Positions 14,496 to 22,647 of a DNA stretch of 33,935 nt are shown here, in pieces. The stretch spans positions 1-33,935 of the forward strand of contig DLKL01000012.1 of the NCBI GenBank assembly GCA_002476495.1, in the 5' to 3' direction. The stretch's first letter is position 1, and every line of letters begins with the position of its first letter. The position numbers and the translations under genes were made by a program. Source of the stretch: Lachnospiraceae bacterium UBA7589 (GTDB taxonomy: Bacteria > Bacillota > Clostridia > Lachnospirales > Lachnospiraceae). The notes beneath the pieces were generated by a model. The model was not told where the DNA came from and made no database searches. It was given only the letters and a program-made list of their open reading frames with translations.

Positions 14496-15434
14496 CTATT
14501 CTTCGGCAAATAAAGGAGTTGAAAGATATCTGTCTCCTGAATCGGGAAGAAGTGCCACAATGGTTTTGCCACGGTTTTCAGGTCTTTGTGCCAAAATTGT
14601 GGCAGCCTTTAATGCAGCTCCTGAAGAAATACCCACAAGTATACCCTCTGTAACAGCAAATCTCTTACCCTCAGCAAAGGCATCCTCATTTTCAACGGTA
14701 ATTATTTCATCATATATCTTTGTGTTTAACACATCCGGAACAAAGCCTGCACCGATTCCCTGAATCTTATGTGCCCCGGCAGTTCCCTTGGAAAGCACAG
14801 GACTGGTGGCAGGCTCAACTGCTACAATTTTTACTCCCGGATTTTTTTCCTTCAAAAATTCTCCTACTCCTGTAATTGTTCCGCCGGTTCCAACACCTGC
14901 CACAAAAATATCTACCTTTCCGTCTGTCTGATCCCATATCTCAGGTCCGGTTGTTGCCTTGTGGGTTGCCGGGTTAGCCGGATTCACAAACTGACCCAAT
15001 ATAACAGAATCCTTTATCTCCTTATTGAGCTCCTCAGCCCTGGCAATAGCTCCCTTCATACCCTTGGTGCCATCTGTAAGAACAAGCTTTGCTCCGTATG
15101 CCTTTAAGAGATTTCTTCTCTCAACACTCATAGTCTCAGGAAGGGTAAATATTGCCTTATATCCCTTTGCTGCTGCAATTGCGGCAAGACCTATTCCTGT
15201 ATTACCTGATGTAGGCTCAATAATAGTGGCACCCGGCTTAAGAAGCCCTTTTTTCTCTGCATCCTCTATCATTCCCAGTGCAATACGGTCCTTAACAGAG
15301 CCTGCCGGATTAAGATACTCCATCTTGGCAAGAATGACAGCATTTGTGGCTCCGGCATTGCTGCTGAACCTGCTTATTTTTAGAAGTGGTGTTTTTCCTA
15401 TCAAATCCAATGAACTTTGTGCAATTTTACTCAT
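14496..15434 (-). CDS. cysK: Cysteine synthase (O-acetylserine sulfhydrylase)
   Basis: The 312-residue PLP enzyme makes cysteine from O-acetylserine and sulfide. The PLP lysine is Lys48 in NPAGSVKDR. The substrate loop EPTSGNTG is at 73-80 and the phosphate-binding glycine loop is GVGTGGTITG. The start is the ATG at 15434, 8 nt after AGGAGG; a longer frame to 15476 overlaps metY and has no site of its own. The C-terminus (PDSGDRYLSTPLF) is the usual CysK ending. It lies between metY and rrf2 in one operon. In species with CymR, CysK also acts as regulatory partner, so proximity to an Rrf2 gene is telling. Confidence 0.96.
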   Translation of the reverse strand: MSKIAQSSLDLIGKTPLLKISRFSSNAGATNAVILAKMEYLNPAGSVKDRIALGMIEDAEKKGLLKPGATIIEPTSGNTGIGLAAIAAAKGYKAIFTLPETMSVERRNLLKAYGAKLVLTDGTKGMKGAIARAEELNKEIKDSVILGQFVNPANPATHKATTGPEIWDQTDGKVDIFVAGVGTGGTITGVGEFLKEKNPGVKIVAVEPATSPVLSKGTAGAHKIQGIGAGFVPDVLNTKIYDEIITVENEDAFAEGKRFAVTEGILVGISSGAALKAATILAQRPENRGKTIVALLPDSGDRYLSTPLFAEE

Positions 15435-15465
15435 ATCAAAATCCTCCTTAAATTTAATATAAAGG

Positions 15466-16746
15466 CTAGGCTTCAAATGCCTGGCTTAAATCCTCAATTA
15501 TATCGTCAATATGCTCTGTTCCTATTGAAAGTCTTATAGTATTCTGCTTAATTCCCTGGTCTTCAAGCTCCTTGTCACTCAACTGTGAATGAGTTGTTGT
15601 AGCGGGATGGATAACAAGGCTTTTTACATCAGCCACATTTGCAAGCAGTGAAAAAATCTTAAGATTGTCAATAAATCTGTGAGCCTCCTTCTGTCCACCC
15701 TTAATTTCAAAGGTAAATATGGATGCCCCTCCGTTAGGAAAATATCTTTCATATAAAGCATGATCAGGATGATCCGGTAAGGATGGATGATTAACCCTTT
15801 CAACCTTTGGATGATTAATCAGAAACTCCACTACCTTCTTTGTATTTTCCACATGCCTGTCCAGTCTGAGGGAAAGTGTCTCAACACCCTGAAGAAGCAG
15901 GAATGCATTAAACGGAGAAATTGTAGCACCTGTATCCCTTAAAAGAATTGCTCTTATATAGGTAACAAAGGCTGCCGCTCCCGCCGCATCCACGAAGGAA
16001 ATACCATGGTAGCTTGGATTTGCCTCTGCAATCTGAGGATAATTTCCACTGACCTTCCAGTCGAACTTTCCTGAGTCTACAATAATGCCGCCAAGAGTAG
16101 TGCCATGTCCTCCTATAAACTTTGTAGCCGAATGCACAACTATATCAGCCCCGTGCTCAATAGGTCTTATAAGATAAGGTGTGCCAAATGTATTATCGAT
16201 AACCAACGGAAGACCATGCTTATGGGCAATGGCTGCAACAGCATCAATATCAGGTATATCAGAATTGGGATTACCGAGAGTTTCCAGATATACAGCCTTT
16301 GTTTCAGGTCTGATTGCTTTTTCAAGCTCCTCAAGGTTATGTGCATCAACGAAGGTTGTAGAAATTCCGTACATTGGGAGGGTATGTGCTAAAAGATTAT
16401 AGCTTCCTCCGTAAATTGTTTTCTGTGCCACAATATGGTCACCGTTTTTTGCAAGGGCCTGAATTGTATATGTAATAGCCGCTGCACCGGATGCCAGGGC
16501 AAGGGCTGCAACTCCTCCCTCCAGGGCAGCAATCCTTTTTTCCAGTACATCCTGGGTTGAGTTAGTCAGTCTGCCGTATATATTACCTGCATCAGTAAGA
16601 CCAAACCTTGCTGCCGCATGGGCTGAATTATCAAATACATAGGATGTAGTCTGATAAATCGGCACTGCTCTTGCGTTGGTAACCGGATCAGGTGTCTCTT
16701 GTCCGACATGAAGCTGAAGTGTTTCAAATCTGTAATTATTTCCCAT
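15466..16746 (-). CDS. metY: O-acetylhomoserine sulfhydrylase
   Basis: The 426-residue PLP enzyme of the Cys/Met-metabolism family joins sulfide, or methanethiol, to O-acetylhomoserine to give homocysteine or methionine. The PLP lysine is Lys209 in SATKFIGGHGTTLGG. The N-terminus (FETLQLHVGQETPDPVTNARAVPIYQ, here split as FETLQLHVGQ and TNARAVPIYQTTSY) and the insert PSYHGISF distinguish O-acetylhomoserine sulfhydrylases from cystathionine enzymes. It is first in the metY-cysK-rrf2 operon, behind a clear promoter; its stop lies 31 nt before cysK. Together the two enzymes place sulfide into both methionine and cysteine. Confidence 0.95.
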   Translation of the reverse strand: MGNNYRFETLQLHVGQETPDPVTNARAVPIYQTTSYVFDNSAHAAARFGLTDAGNIYGRLTNSTQDVLEKRIAALEGGVAALALASGAAAITYTIQALAKNGDHIVAQKTIYGGSYNLLAHTLPMYGISTTFVDAHNLEELEKAIRPETKAVYLETLGNPNSDIPDIDAVAAIAHKHGLPLVIDNTFGTPYLIRPIEHGADIVVHSATKFIGGHGTTLGGIIVDSGKFDWKVSGNYPQIAEANPSYHGISFVDAAGAAAFVTYIRAILLRDTGATISPFNAFLLLQGVETLSLRLDRHVENTKKVVEFLINHPKVERVNHPSLPDHPDHALYERYFPNGGASIFTFEIKGGQKEAHRFIDNLKIFSLLANVADVKSLVIHPATTTHSQLSDKELEDQGIKQNTIRLSIGTEHIDDIIEDLSQAFEA

Positions 16747-16788
16747 AGTATAGTCTCCTTCCGTTTGTCCATATTTGCAAGTTTAACC

Positions 16789-16809
16789 TACCAAACTTGT
16801 ATGTTGGTA
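16789..16809. promoter_or_regulatory. Inverted repeat just after the metY -10, candidate Rrf2 operator
   Basis: TACCAA (16789-16794) and TTGGTA (16804-16809) are complementary with a 9-nt spacer. It overlaps the predicted transcription start of metY. CymR-type Rrf2 sites in Firmicutes have similar CC-A/T-GG half-sites, so this is a reasonable target of the operon's own regulator. Confidence 0.5.
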
Positions 16810-16811
16810 TT

Positions 16812-16840
16812 AAAATACTACCTTTTACCTATCTTGTCAA
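16812..16840 (-). promoter_or_regulatory. Promoter of metY-cysK-rrf2
   Basis: A consensus TTGACA (16840-16835) and TATTTT (16817-16812) are spaced by 17 nt. The metY start follows after about 65 nt. Inverted repeats lie over the -35 and immediately downstream of the -10. Confidence 0.7.
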
Positions 16841-16848
16841 TAGGTAAA
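16824..16848. promoter_or_regulatory. Nine-base inverted repeat over the metY -35
   Basis: TTTACCTAT (16824-16832) and ATAGGTAAA (16840-16848) are perfect complements around a 7-nt spacer that contains most of TTGACA. As DNA it could be an operator. As RNA it could act as a weak terminator for mntP, which ends 10 nt earlier, but no T run of quality follows. Confidence 0.45.
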
Positions 16849-16858
16849 TATAAAAAAT

Positions 16859-17419
16859 TTAAGGCAATATGCCCAGATGCTGTAAAAGTATTTTAACTCC
16901 TATAAGAATAAGCACTATACCACCTGTAATTTCTGCCTTGGCTTTATACTTTGCCCCGAAAATACTCCCCACCTTTATTCCAAAGGCTGAAAAGGAGAAT
17001 GTAACCAGACCTATAAAAGCAACCGACCATACAATTGAAACCTTCATAAATGCCAGTGAAACACCTACAGCCAGAGCATCTATGCTTGTTGCTATTGCAA
17101 GGATAAACATCTCCTTTGCCTCCATGGAGGCATTCACCGGCTCATCCTCCTGCAGTGATTCCTTAATCATATTAATTCCTATAATACCGAGGAGAATAAA
17201 GGCAATCCAGTGGTCAATATTTTGTATTTTATCGGCAAAAAGGCTGCCTGCCATATATCCTATAACAGGCATAAGTGCCTGAAATCCTCCGAACCACAGT
17301 CCTGCTTTAAGCATATGAATTTTGCTGATATCTTTCAGAGACAGGCCCTTACATATAGACACGGCAAAGGCATCCATGGATAAGCCCACCGCCAGTAAAA
17401 ATAATTCTAATAACCCCAT
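16859..17419 (-). CDS. mntP: Manganese efflux pump MntP
   Basis: The 186-residue integral membrane protein has six likely transmembrane helices in two repeated halves. Each half has a conserved Asp motif in a helix: LSMDAFAVSI near residue 13 and ATSIDALAVGV near residue 110. This is the MntP/YtaF family, which exports Mn2+ from the cytoplasm. The loop between the halves is acidic (LQEDEPVNASMEAKE). It lies 26 nt after the MATE gene and was probably co-transcribed with it. The manganese riboswitch (yybP-ykoY) often found before mntP is not present in that gap. Confidence 0.93.
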   Translation of the reverse strand: MGLLELFLLAVGLSMDAFAVSICKGLSLKDISKIHMLKAGLWFGGFQALMPVIGYMAGSLFADKIQNIDHWIAFILLGIIGINMIKESLQEDEPVNASMEAKEMFILAIATSIDALAVGVSLAFMKVSIVWSVAFIGLVTFSFSAFGIKVGSIFGAKYKAKAEITGGIVLILIGVKILLQHLGILP

Positions 17420-17445
17420 TAGCTCCTCCTATAATATGAATCCGG

Positions 17446-18840
17446 TCAATCCTCTACAATATTATTTAACCATATTCCGCTTTTAACCATAAAGAAACCG
17501 ATTATTGCCTTAATTATCTCCATCGACTGCACCAGAAAAAATACAGTAATTATATTAAGTGTGGTATATTTTGCCAGAAAGGTTGCCAGTGGAATAACCA
17601 CAATCCAGCTGTAAAAGCTGTCAAACAAGAATGTTATAACAGTCTTTCCTCCTGACCTTAACACAAAATAACTGCAGTGGCAATATGCCGATACAGGCAT
17701 AATGATGGCACACACAAATATAAATTTTCTGGCAAGCTCCTTTATTATAATATCATAATCATAAATATCAGGGAAATATCCACCTACAATTATCATAACA
17801 ATAGCTACCATGGTACAACATACCACGCTGAAAAAGGTCATTTTCCTTGCTACATCCTTCGCCTCATCCAGCAATCCGGCTCCCAGCCTCTGACCCACTA
17901 CAATAGAAATACAGGCTCCCAACTGTATATATACCACATTAAACAGATTAGTTATGGTAGATGAAACCGACTGGGCAGTAACTACCTCCAGGCCTCTTAC
18001 AGAATAGCACTGGGCTATTGTAGCTATAGATGATGCCCATAGCAGCTCATTAATAACAAGCGGAGTTCCCTTAATTAATATGCCCTTAACAACCTTCCCC
18101 GGTATATACATACTTTTATATGCACCCTTTATGTAAGGATTTTTATCTGTATTTACATGAGTCCATATGAGGACAATTGCAAATTCCACAAATCTGGCTA
18201 TAACTGTTGCAATGGCTGCGCCCCTGACTCCCAACGCCGGAAATGGACCGACCCCGAAAATAAGAACTATATCAAGCACAAGATTGGTAACCATGGCAGC
18301 AATTCCCGCCAGCATGGGTACAAGAGTATGACCTGTTTCCCTTATGGAGCTGATATAAGCCTGACCCAGGGCAAAGGGCAGCAGCCCAACGGACATAATA
18401 GCCAGATATTCAATTCCATATTCCAGGGCGAGGTCAATATCTCCTATGTGACCGCTGTCACTCAGATAAAGACCAATGAGCCCATCTCCCTTATATACAA
18501 ATAAAAGAATTGTAATAATTGAAATCAGCACTGCCGAATATATCTTGTATCTGAATGCATACTGCTGTCCCTGATAATCTCCTTTGCCATAATACTGGGT
18601 TCCAAATATACCGGGGCCGGATACTGCACCAAATATACACACGTTAAATACAAATATAAGCTGGTTTGCAATTGCAACACCTGACATCTGCTCCTGTCCC
18701 AGCATACCCACCATAATATTGTCGAGAAAGCTTACAAAGCTTGTAATAGCATTCTGTCCGATCATGGGAAGAGCCAGAAATAGCACATATCTGTAAAATT
18801 CCTTATCTCCTATGTATTTTTCCTTAAATTTTTTCCACAT
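17446..18840 (-). CDS. MATE family cation-coupled exporter
   Basis: The 464-residue membrane protein has about 12 hydrophobic helices in two homologous halves, the MATE layout that extrudes drugs or metabolites using Na+ or H+. Signature segments are LALPMIGQNAITSFVSFLDNI at the first helix (shortened here to LALPMIGQNA and VSFLDNIMVG) and GACISIVVGQRLGAG in the second half. The ATG at 18840 follows GGAGG; the in-frame ATG at 18885 has no ribosome site. Substrate cannot be told. It precedes mntP by 26 nt. Confidence 0.93.
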   Translation of the reverse strand: MWKKFKEKYIGDKEFYRYVLFLALPMIGQNAITSFVSFLDNIMVGMLGQEQMSGVAIANQLIFVFNVCIFGAVSGPGIFGTQYYGKGDYQGQQYAFRYKIYSAVLISIITILLFVYKGDGLIGLYLSDSGHIGDIDLALEYGIEYLAIMSVGLLPFALGQAYISSIRETGHTLVPMLAGIAAMVTNLVLDIVLIFGVGPFPALGVRGAAIATVIARFVEFAIVLIWTHVNTDKNPYIKGAYKSMYIPGKVVKGILIKGTPLVINELLWASSIATIAQCYSVRGLEVVTAQSVSSTITNLFNVVYIQLGACISIVVGQRLGAGLLDEAKDVARKMTFFSVVCCTMVAIVMIIVGGYFPDIYDYDIIIKELARKFIFVCAIIMPVSAYCHCSYFVLRSGGKTVITFLFDSFYSWIVVIPLATFLAKYTTLNIITVFFLVQSMEIIKAIIGFFMVKSGIWLNNIVED

Positions 18841-18973
18841 AAATTCCTCCAAAACACCTTTATCCTTAGTGCAGAAAATGCACAAAAATATCCGGGATTA
18901 ACATAAGCCTGTAAGCCGCCGGAAACCCCAGATATCGCAATAATTAATAATATTTAAATTATATCCTCATACG

Positions 18974-19297
18974 CTAAAACGAAACCGTAAGAAGCATCTT
19001 GAACTGCTCCTGTCCATATACGGCATGAGGTATATCCTTCGGCATAATAAGGGTTTCTCCCTGATTCAATATAAACACATCTTCTCCTACGGTAAATTTA
19101 CCCGTACCCTCAAGAACTGTAACCATAGCATCTCCCCCGGAAGCATGGGTGGATATCTCCTCGCCCTTGTCAAAGGAAAAAACTGTGACACTTACATAAT
19201 CATTCTGTACAAGAGTTTTGCTTACCACCTGTCCCTTCTGGTAGGACACCTGATCCTTAAGCAATAACTTGGTTTTTTTATCTATATTCTTATACAT
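18974..19297 (-). CDS. Small single-domain cupin
   Basis: The 107-residue protein is a cupin beta-barrel. ATG 19297 has AAGGAGG 8 nt upstream; a longer frame to 19357 would overlap prfA by 14 nt and is less likely. Motif 1 is HASGGDAMVTVLEGTGKFTVG, reduced to a single His (His51) with Gly-Asp following. Motif 2 is MPKDIPHAVYG with His91. The usual H-x-H pair is thus incomplete, so metal binding is uncertain. Such proteins appear in anaerobes as small stress-linked cupins of unknown role. It lies between prfA and the MATE gene. Confidence 0.85.
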   Translation of the reverse strand: MYKNIDKKTKLLLKDQVSYQKGQVVSKTLVQNDYVSVTVFSFDKGEEISTHASGGDAMVTVLEGTGKFTVGEDVFILNQGETLIMPKDIPHAVYGQEQFKMLLTVSF

Positions 19298-19343
19298 TGA
19301 AATTTCCTCCTTAACATAGTCTTCCGTAAAACCGAAATTTTTA

Positions 19344-20423
19344 TTAATTGTCTTCATTCATTTTGGCAAGCTTCGCTGCCTGGTCGGCTGCGATGCAGGC
19401 ATCAATTATCTCCTGTATATCACCGTTCATTATCTTATCAAGCTTATAAAGTGTAAGCCCGATTCTGTGATCCGTTACACGGCCCTGCGGAAAATTGTAT
19501 GTTCTGATTTTTTCGGAACGGTCACCTGTTCCTACCTGGCTTTTTCTAAGGTCAGCCTCCGCATCGTGACGTTTTTGCATTTCTATATCCAGAAGCTTAG
19601 ATTTGAGGAGTGCAAAGGCCTTTGCCTTATTCTGCAGCTGGGATTTTTCTGTCTGGCTGTATACAACGATTCCGGTAGGATAATGTGTAAGTCTTACCGC
19701 TGAATCGGTAGTATTTACACACTGGCCTCCGTTTCCTGATGCACGCATAACATCTATCCTTATATCCTTTTCGGGAATTTCGATTTCATCCATTTCATCA
19801 GCCTCAGGTAAAACGGCAACACTGGCAGTAGATGTATGAATACGTCCTCCCGACTCTGTCTCGGGAACTCTCTGGACACGGTGAACACCGCTTTCATATT
19901 TAAGAACAGAATAAGCTCCGCTTCCTGTAACAATACAGGAAATTGACTTCATACCACCAATGCCTATTTCCTCGGCCTCTACAAGCTCAACCTTCCATCT
20001 TCTGCTTTCGGCATAATGTACATACATACGATAAAGCTCTGCCGCAAACAAAGCAGCTTCATCTCCGCCTGCTCCTGCACGGATTTCGAGGATAACATTA
20101 CGATCATCGTTTGGATCCTTAGGGAGAAGAAGAATCTTCAGCTCCTGCTCAGTTTTTTCTACCTCTGCCTTTGCCTCAGACAGCTCCTCCTTTGCCAGCT
20201 CCCTGAGCTCCTCATCATTTTCCTCATCCAGCATGGTGAGGCTGTCTTCTACTGTTTTTTTTGCATTTTTATACTCAAGATATTTTTCCACAATTGGAGA
20301 AAGCTCAGCCTGCTCCTTCATAAGGCTTCTGAATCTTTCCTGATTTGAAATTACAGCAGGATCGCTGAGTAAAAGCTGGAGCTCATCCAGCCGGGCAACC
20401 AAATCCTCTAATTTGTCAAACAT
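19344..20423 (-). CDS. prfA: Peptide chain release factor 1
   Basis: The 359-residue factor ends translation at UAA and UAG. Its codon-reading PxT motif is PET (187-189) and the catalytic GGQ is at 232-234 in ASGNGGQCVN; the GGQ Gln is the substrate of PrmC, encoded 26 nt upstream. The N-terminal helical domain is about 1-110. The pairing prmC-prfA is common and functionally direct. Confidence 0.97.
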   Translation of the reverse strand: MFDKLEDLVARLDELQLLLSDPAVISNQERFRSLMKEQAELSPIVEKYLEYKNAKKTVEDSLTMLDEENDEELRELAKEELSEAKAEVEKTEQELKILLLPKDPNDDRNVILEIRAGAGGDEAALFAAELYRMYVHYAESRRWKVELVEAEEIGIGGMKSISCIVTGSGAYSVLKYESGVHRVQRVPETESGGRIHTSTASVAVLPEADEMDEIEIPEKDIRIDVMRASGNGGQCVNTTDSAVRLTHYPTGIVVYSQTEKSQLQNKAKAFALLKSKLLDIEMQKRHDAEADLRKSQVGTGDRSEKIRTYNFPQGRVTDHRIGLTLYKLDKIMNGDIQEIIDACIAADQAAKLAKMNEDN

Positions 20424-20449
20424 AATATCCTCCTATATATAAATATAAT

Positions 20450-21304
20450 TTATCTTCTTGCAATAACAATACGGTCAAGTCCTGCATAGTCCTTTTCAAG
20501 GATTACATTTTCAAATCCCGCTGAATTCAGCATGGCTTTGACAGGCTCATATTGGTTATAACCTATCTCAAACAAGGCAACGCCCCCGGATGTAAGATAG
20601 GCGCCAATTACCCTTATTATTTCCCGGTAAAAGTAAAGCCCGTCCTCCATACCGTCCAAGGCAAGGCGTGGCTCATAATCTTTTACATCCCTCATTATTT
20701 TTTCCAAATCCCCCGTTGATATATACGGAGGATTGGACATTATTATATCAAAGTCTTTTTCATTAACATTTTTGAATAAATCGGACTGTATAATATTCAC
20801 AAAGCCAAGCTCAAGCCCATCTCTGTTTTCTTTGGAAAGCTCAATGGCATGGGAAGATATATCCGCAAGATAAATATCATCATTGTAAAAGCCTGCCTCT
20901 ATTCTCTTTTTCCCAAAGCCAAGACCTATACAGCCACTTCCACAGCACATATCAAGAGCCTTTACTTTGGATTTATCCTTCACTTCCTTCAAAGCTGCTT
21001 CAACCAGAAGCTCTGTCTCCGGTCTGGGAATAAGAGCTCCTTCCCTCACCAGAAATGTATAACCCATAAAATCCTGGGTTCCTGTTATATACTGGCAGGG
21101 GAAATGTGTTGACCTCTTTTTTATCAAATTATTATATTCTGCCTCTTTTAGAGGTGAAACAGCACTGTTACCTTCAAGTAAAAGTCCCTGATAATCCATT
21201 TTGAAGCAATACATTGCAAGAAGCCTTGCATCACTTTCCCCACAATCTATTCCTGAATTATATAATTCCCGGGCACCTTTATTTATCAGCTCTCTTATTG
21301 TCAT
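20450..21304 (-). CDS. prmC: Release factor glutamine N5-methyltransferase
   Basis: The 284-residue SAM-dependent enzyme methylates the Gln of the GGQ motif in release factors. The N-terminal helical domain covers about 1-85 (QYITGTQDFMG near 71). LIPRPETELL leads into the Rossmann fold, with the SAM site near DMCCGSGCIGLG (118-129). The substrate-binding NPPY is at 191-194. ATG 21304 has GGAGAG 9 nt before it and overlaps the end of the DUF1385 gene by 26 nt; the longer frame to 21346 is not needed. Confidence 0.95.
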   Translation of the reverse strand: MTIRELINKGARELYNSGIDCGESDARLLAMYCFKMDYQGLLLEGNSAVSPLKEAEYNNLIKKRSTHFPCQYITGTQDFMGYTFLVREGALIPRPETELLVEAALKEVKDKSKVKALDMCCGSGCIGLGFGKKRIEAGFYNDDIYLADISSHAIELSKENRDGLELGFVNIIQSDLFKNVNEKDFDIIMSNPPYISTGDLEKIMRDVKDYEPRLALDGMEDGLYFYREIIRVIGAYLTSGGVALFEIGYNQYEPVKAMLNSAGFENVILEKDYAGLDRIVIARR

Positions 21305-22238
21305 CCAGATATGCTCTCCAGTCCAAAACATTCTCCACAGCCACAATAGCCACCTCTGCCATATCCTCTGAGGGCTCTCTTGTAGTAAGCCTTTGTACCC
21401 ACAATCCCGGCTTGCTTAACACATTTGCAAACAAATTATCATGGCTGCCGGCAAATTTTATAAATTCGTAAGAAATCCCTGCAACAACCGGCACAAGCAG
21501 AACCCGGTAAAGCAGCTTGAGCAGCAGGGTGTCGGTTCTTATACACATAAAAACAAGTATACTAACTATCATTACGATAAACAGGAAGCTTGTTCCACAT
21601 CGTTTATGAAAGCGGGAATGCTTCATCACATTGTCTACCGTAAGCTCCTCACCTGCCTCCAGACAGTTAATACATTTATGCTCTGCACCATGGTACATAA
21701 ATGTTCTCTTTATATCCTCCATTCCTGATATAAGAGCCACATATATTAAGAAAATCACTATTCTGATAATTCCCTCAACAAGCCCAAGCAGCACATTGTT
21801 TGAAATAAATCTGTCCAAAAGAGATGCCAGATACGCAGGAAGAAGCATAAAAAGTCCAATTGCCACAATCAGTGAAAGAGCCACGGTGGTAAACATAAAC
21901 AAACCGTCATTTCCCTTCTTGTCATCCTTCTTGTTTTCTTTTTTGCTTTTCTTTTTTTCTTTATCTTTATCTTTATTTTTGTCTTCTTCCTCTTCATCAT
22001 AAAATGAAGCAGAATACATAAGTGTTTTTATACCGATAACCAGGGATTCAACAAAATTGAAAACTCCCCTTATTATCGGAAAACCCAAAAGACTGCATCT
22101 GTCCCTGGCCGGTTTGTATTGTTCAACCTTAACCTCTATTTCCTTGTCAGGCTTTCTTACGGCAATGGCATATTTGTCATTGTTTTTCATCATTATTCCC
22201 TCTATTACAGCCTGACCGCCTATACTTACTCTTCCCAT
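21279..22238 (-). CDS. DUF1385 (YqhQ-like) membrane protein
   Basis: The 319-residue protein begins MGRVSIGGQAVIEGIMMK, the hallmark of DUF1385. A highly charged Asp/Glu/Lys linker (about 81-110) precedes about four hydrophobic helices near 112-141, 147-171, 217-234 and 239-262. Between helices two and three lies a conserved His/Cys cluster (H183, H187, C189, C192, H207, H211, C214), suggestive of a metal site. Function is unknown. In clostridia DUF1385 often stands by rpmE, prmC and prfA, as here. Its start is only 15 nt after the rpmE terminator, so it relies on read-through or on an unseen promoter. Confidence 0.92.
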   Translation of the reverse strand: MGRVSIGGQAVIEGIMMKNNDKYAIAVRKPDKEIEVKVEQYKPARDRCSLLGFPIIRGVFNFVESLVIGIKTLMYSASFYDEEEEDKNKDKDKEKKKSKKENKKDDKKGNDGLFMFTTVALSLIVAIGLFMLLPAYLASLLDRFISNNVLLGLVEGIIRIVIFLIYVALISGMEDIKRTFMYHGAEHKCINCLEAGEELTVDNVMKHSRFHKRCGTSFLFIVMIVSILVFMCIRTDTLLLKLLYRVLLVPVVAGISYEFIKFAGSHDNLFANVLSKPGLWVQRLTTREPSEDMAEVAIVAVENVLDWRAYLDDNKRADK

Positions 22239-22252
22239 TACTACCTCATATC

Positions 22253-22290
22253 AATAAAATAGGCTTGCTACGGATTCGCGTAACAAGCCT
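22253..22290 (-). terminator. Terminator between rpmE and the DUF1385 gene
   Basis: AGGCTTG and CAAGCCT (22284-22290 and 22261-22267) pair, extended by TTACG/CGTAG, with a 6-nt loop. The minus-strand continuation is ATTTTATT. The T run is short, so some read-through into the DUF1385-prmC-prfA run is plausible. Confidence 0.7.
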
Positions 22291-22310
22291 TATAGTTCAT
22301 TATTCAGTAA

Positions 22311-22517
22311 CTACGCCTGAGAAACACCATACTTACGGTTGAACTTATCAATTCTACCACGAGCCTGAGCAGCCTTCTGCTGACCAGTATAAAAAGAATG
22401 GCACTTTGAACAAATTTCAACGTGGATGTCTTCCTTTGTTGAACCAGTTACGAACTCGTTACCACAGTTGCAAACAACCTTTGCCTGATAATAATCTGGA
22501 TGGATTCCTTCTCTCAT
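22311..22517 (-). CDS. rpmE: Ribosomal protein bL31, zinc-binding form
   Basis: The 68-residue protein begins MREGIHPDYYQAKVVCNCGN. Cys residues in CNCG and CSKC show the zinc-containing form, not the zinc-free paralogue YtiA. It sits on the 50S subunit and contacts 5S rRNA and the 30S head. ATG 22517 follows GAGGTG; that GTG three codons earlier is the ribosome site, not the start. It is preceded by its own promoter and a hairpin leader, and lies after rho, the order known from Bacillus subtilis. Confidence 0.97.
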   Translation of the reverse strand: MREGIHPDYYQAKVVCNCGNEFVTGSTKEDIHVEICSKCHSFYTGQQKAAQARGRIDKFNRKYGVSQA

Positions 22518-22547
22518 GTTATTCACCTCTTTATAATAAAATTATCT

Positions 22548-22578
22548 ATGAGAACAGGCAAACGCCTTGATTCTTCAT
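22548..22578 (-). ncRNA. Candidate bL31 leader hairpin
   Basis: In the rpmE leader the arms ATGA-a-GAA and TTC-TCAT flank AGGC-GTTT-GCCT, giving an imperfect stem of about 11 pairs with a 4-nt loop. It ends about 30 nt before the rpmE start and has no T run. Leaders that regulate L31 have been proposed for Firmicutes; I cannot test a covariance match, so this is a candidate only. Confidence 0.4.
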
Positions 22579-22594
22579 ACTCACAACAAAAAGT

Positions 22595-22623
22595 ATTCTA
22601 CCATAGCACAATAGTAAATTCAA
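22595..22623 (-). promoter_or_regulatory. Promoter of rpmE
   Basis: TTGAAT (22623-22618), a 17-nt spacer, and extended -10 TATGGTAGAAT (TAGAAT at 22600-22595). The region can also fold into an AAAGTA/TACTTT hairpin followed by TTTTTG, so it may double as a weak terminator for rho. Confidence 0.65.
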
Positions 22624-22647
22624 GTACTTTTTTAGAAAAAAACAATT

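Noticed and set aside
14477..14572. N-terminal extension of the Rrf2 protein
   Set aside because: It overlaps cysK out of frame, and all Rrf2 proteins begin near the MLISTKGRYA segment.
16747..16858. SAM riboswitch or T-box before metY
   Set aside because: The whole gap is about 110 nt and is taken up by the promoter and two short inverted repeats; no riboswitch-sized fold is present.
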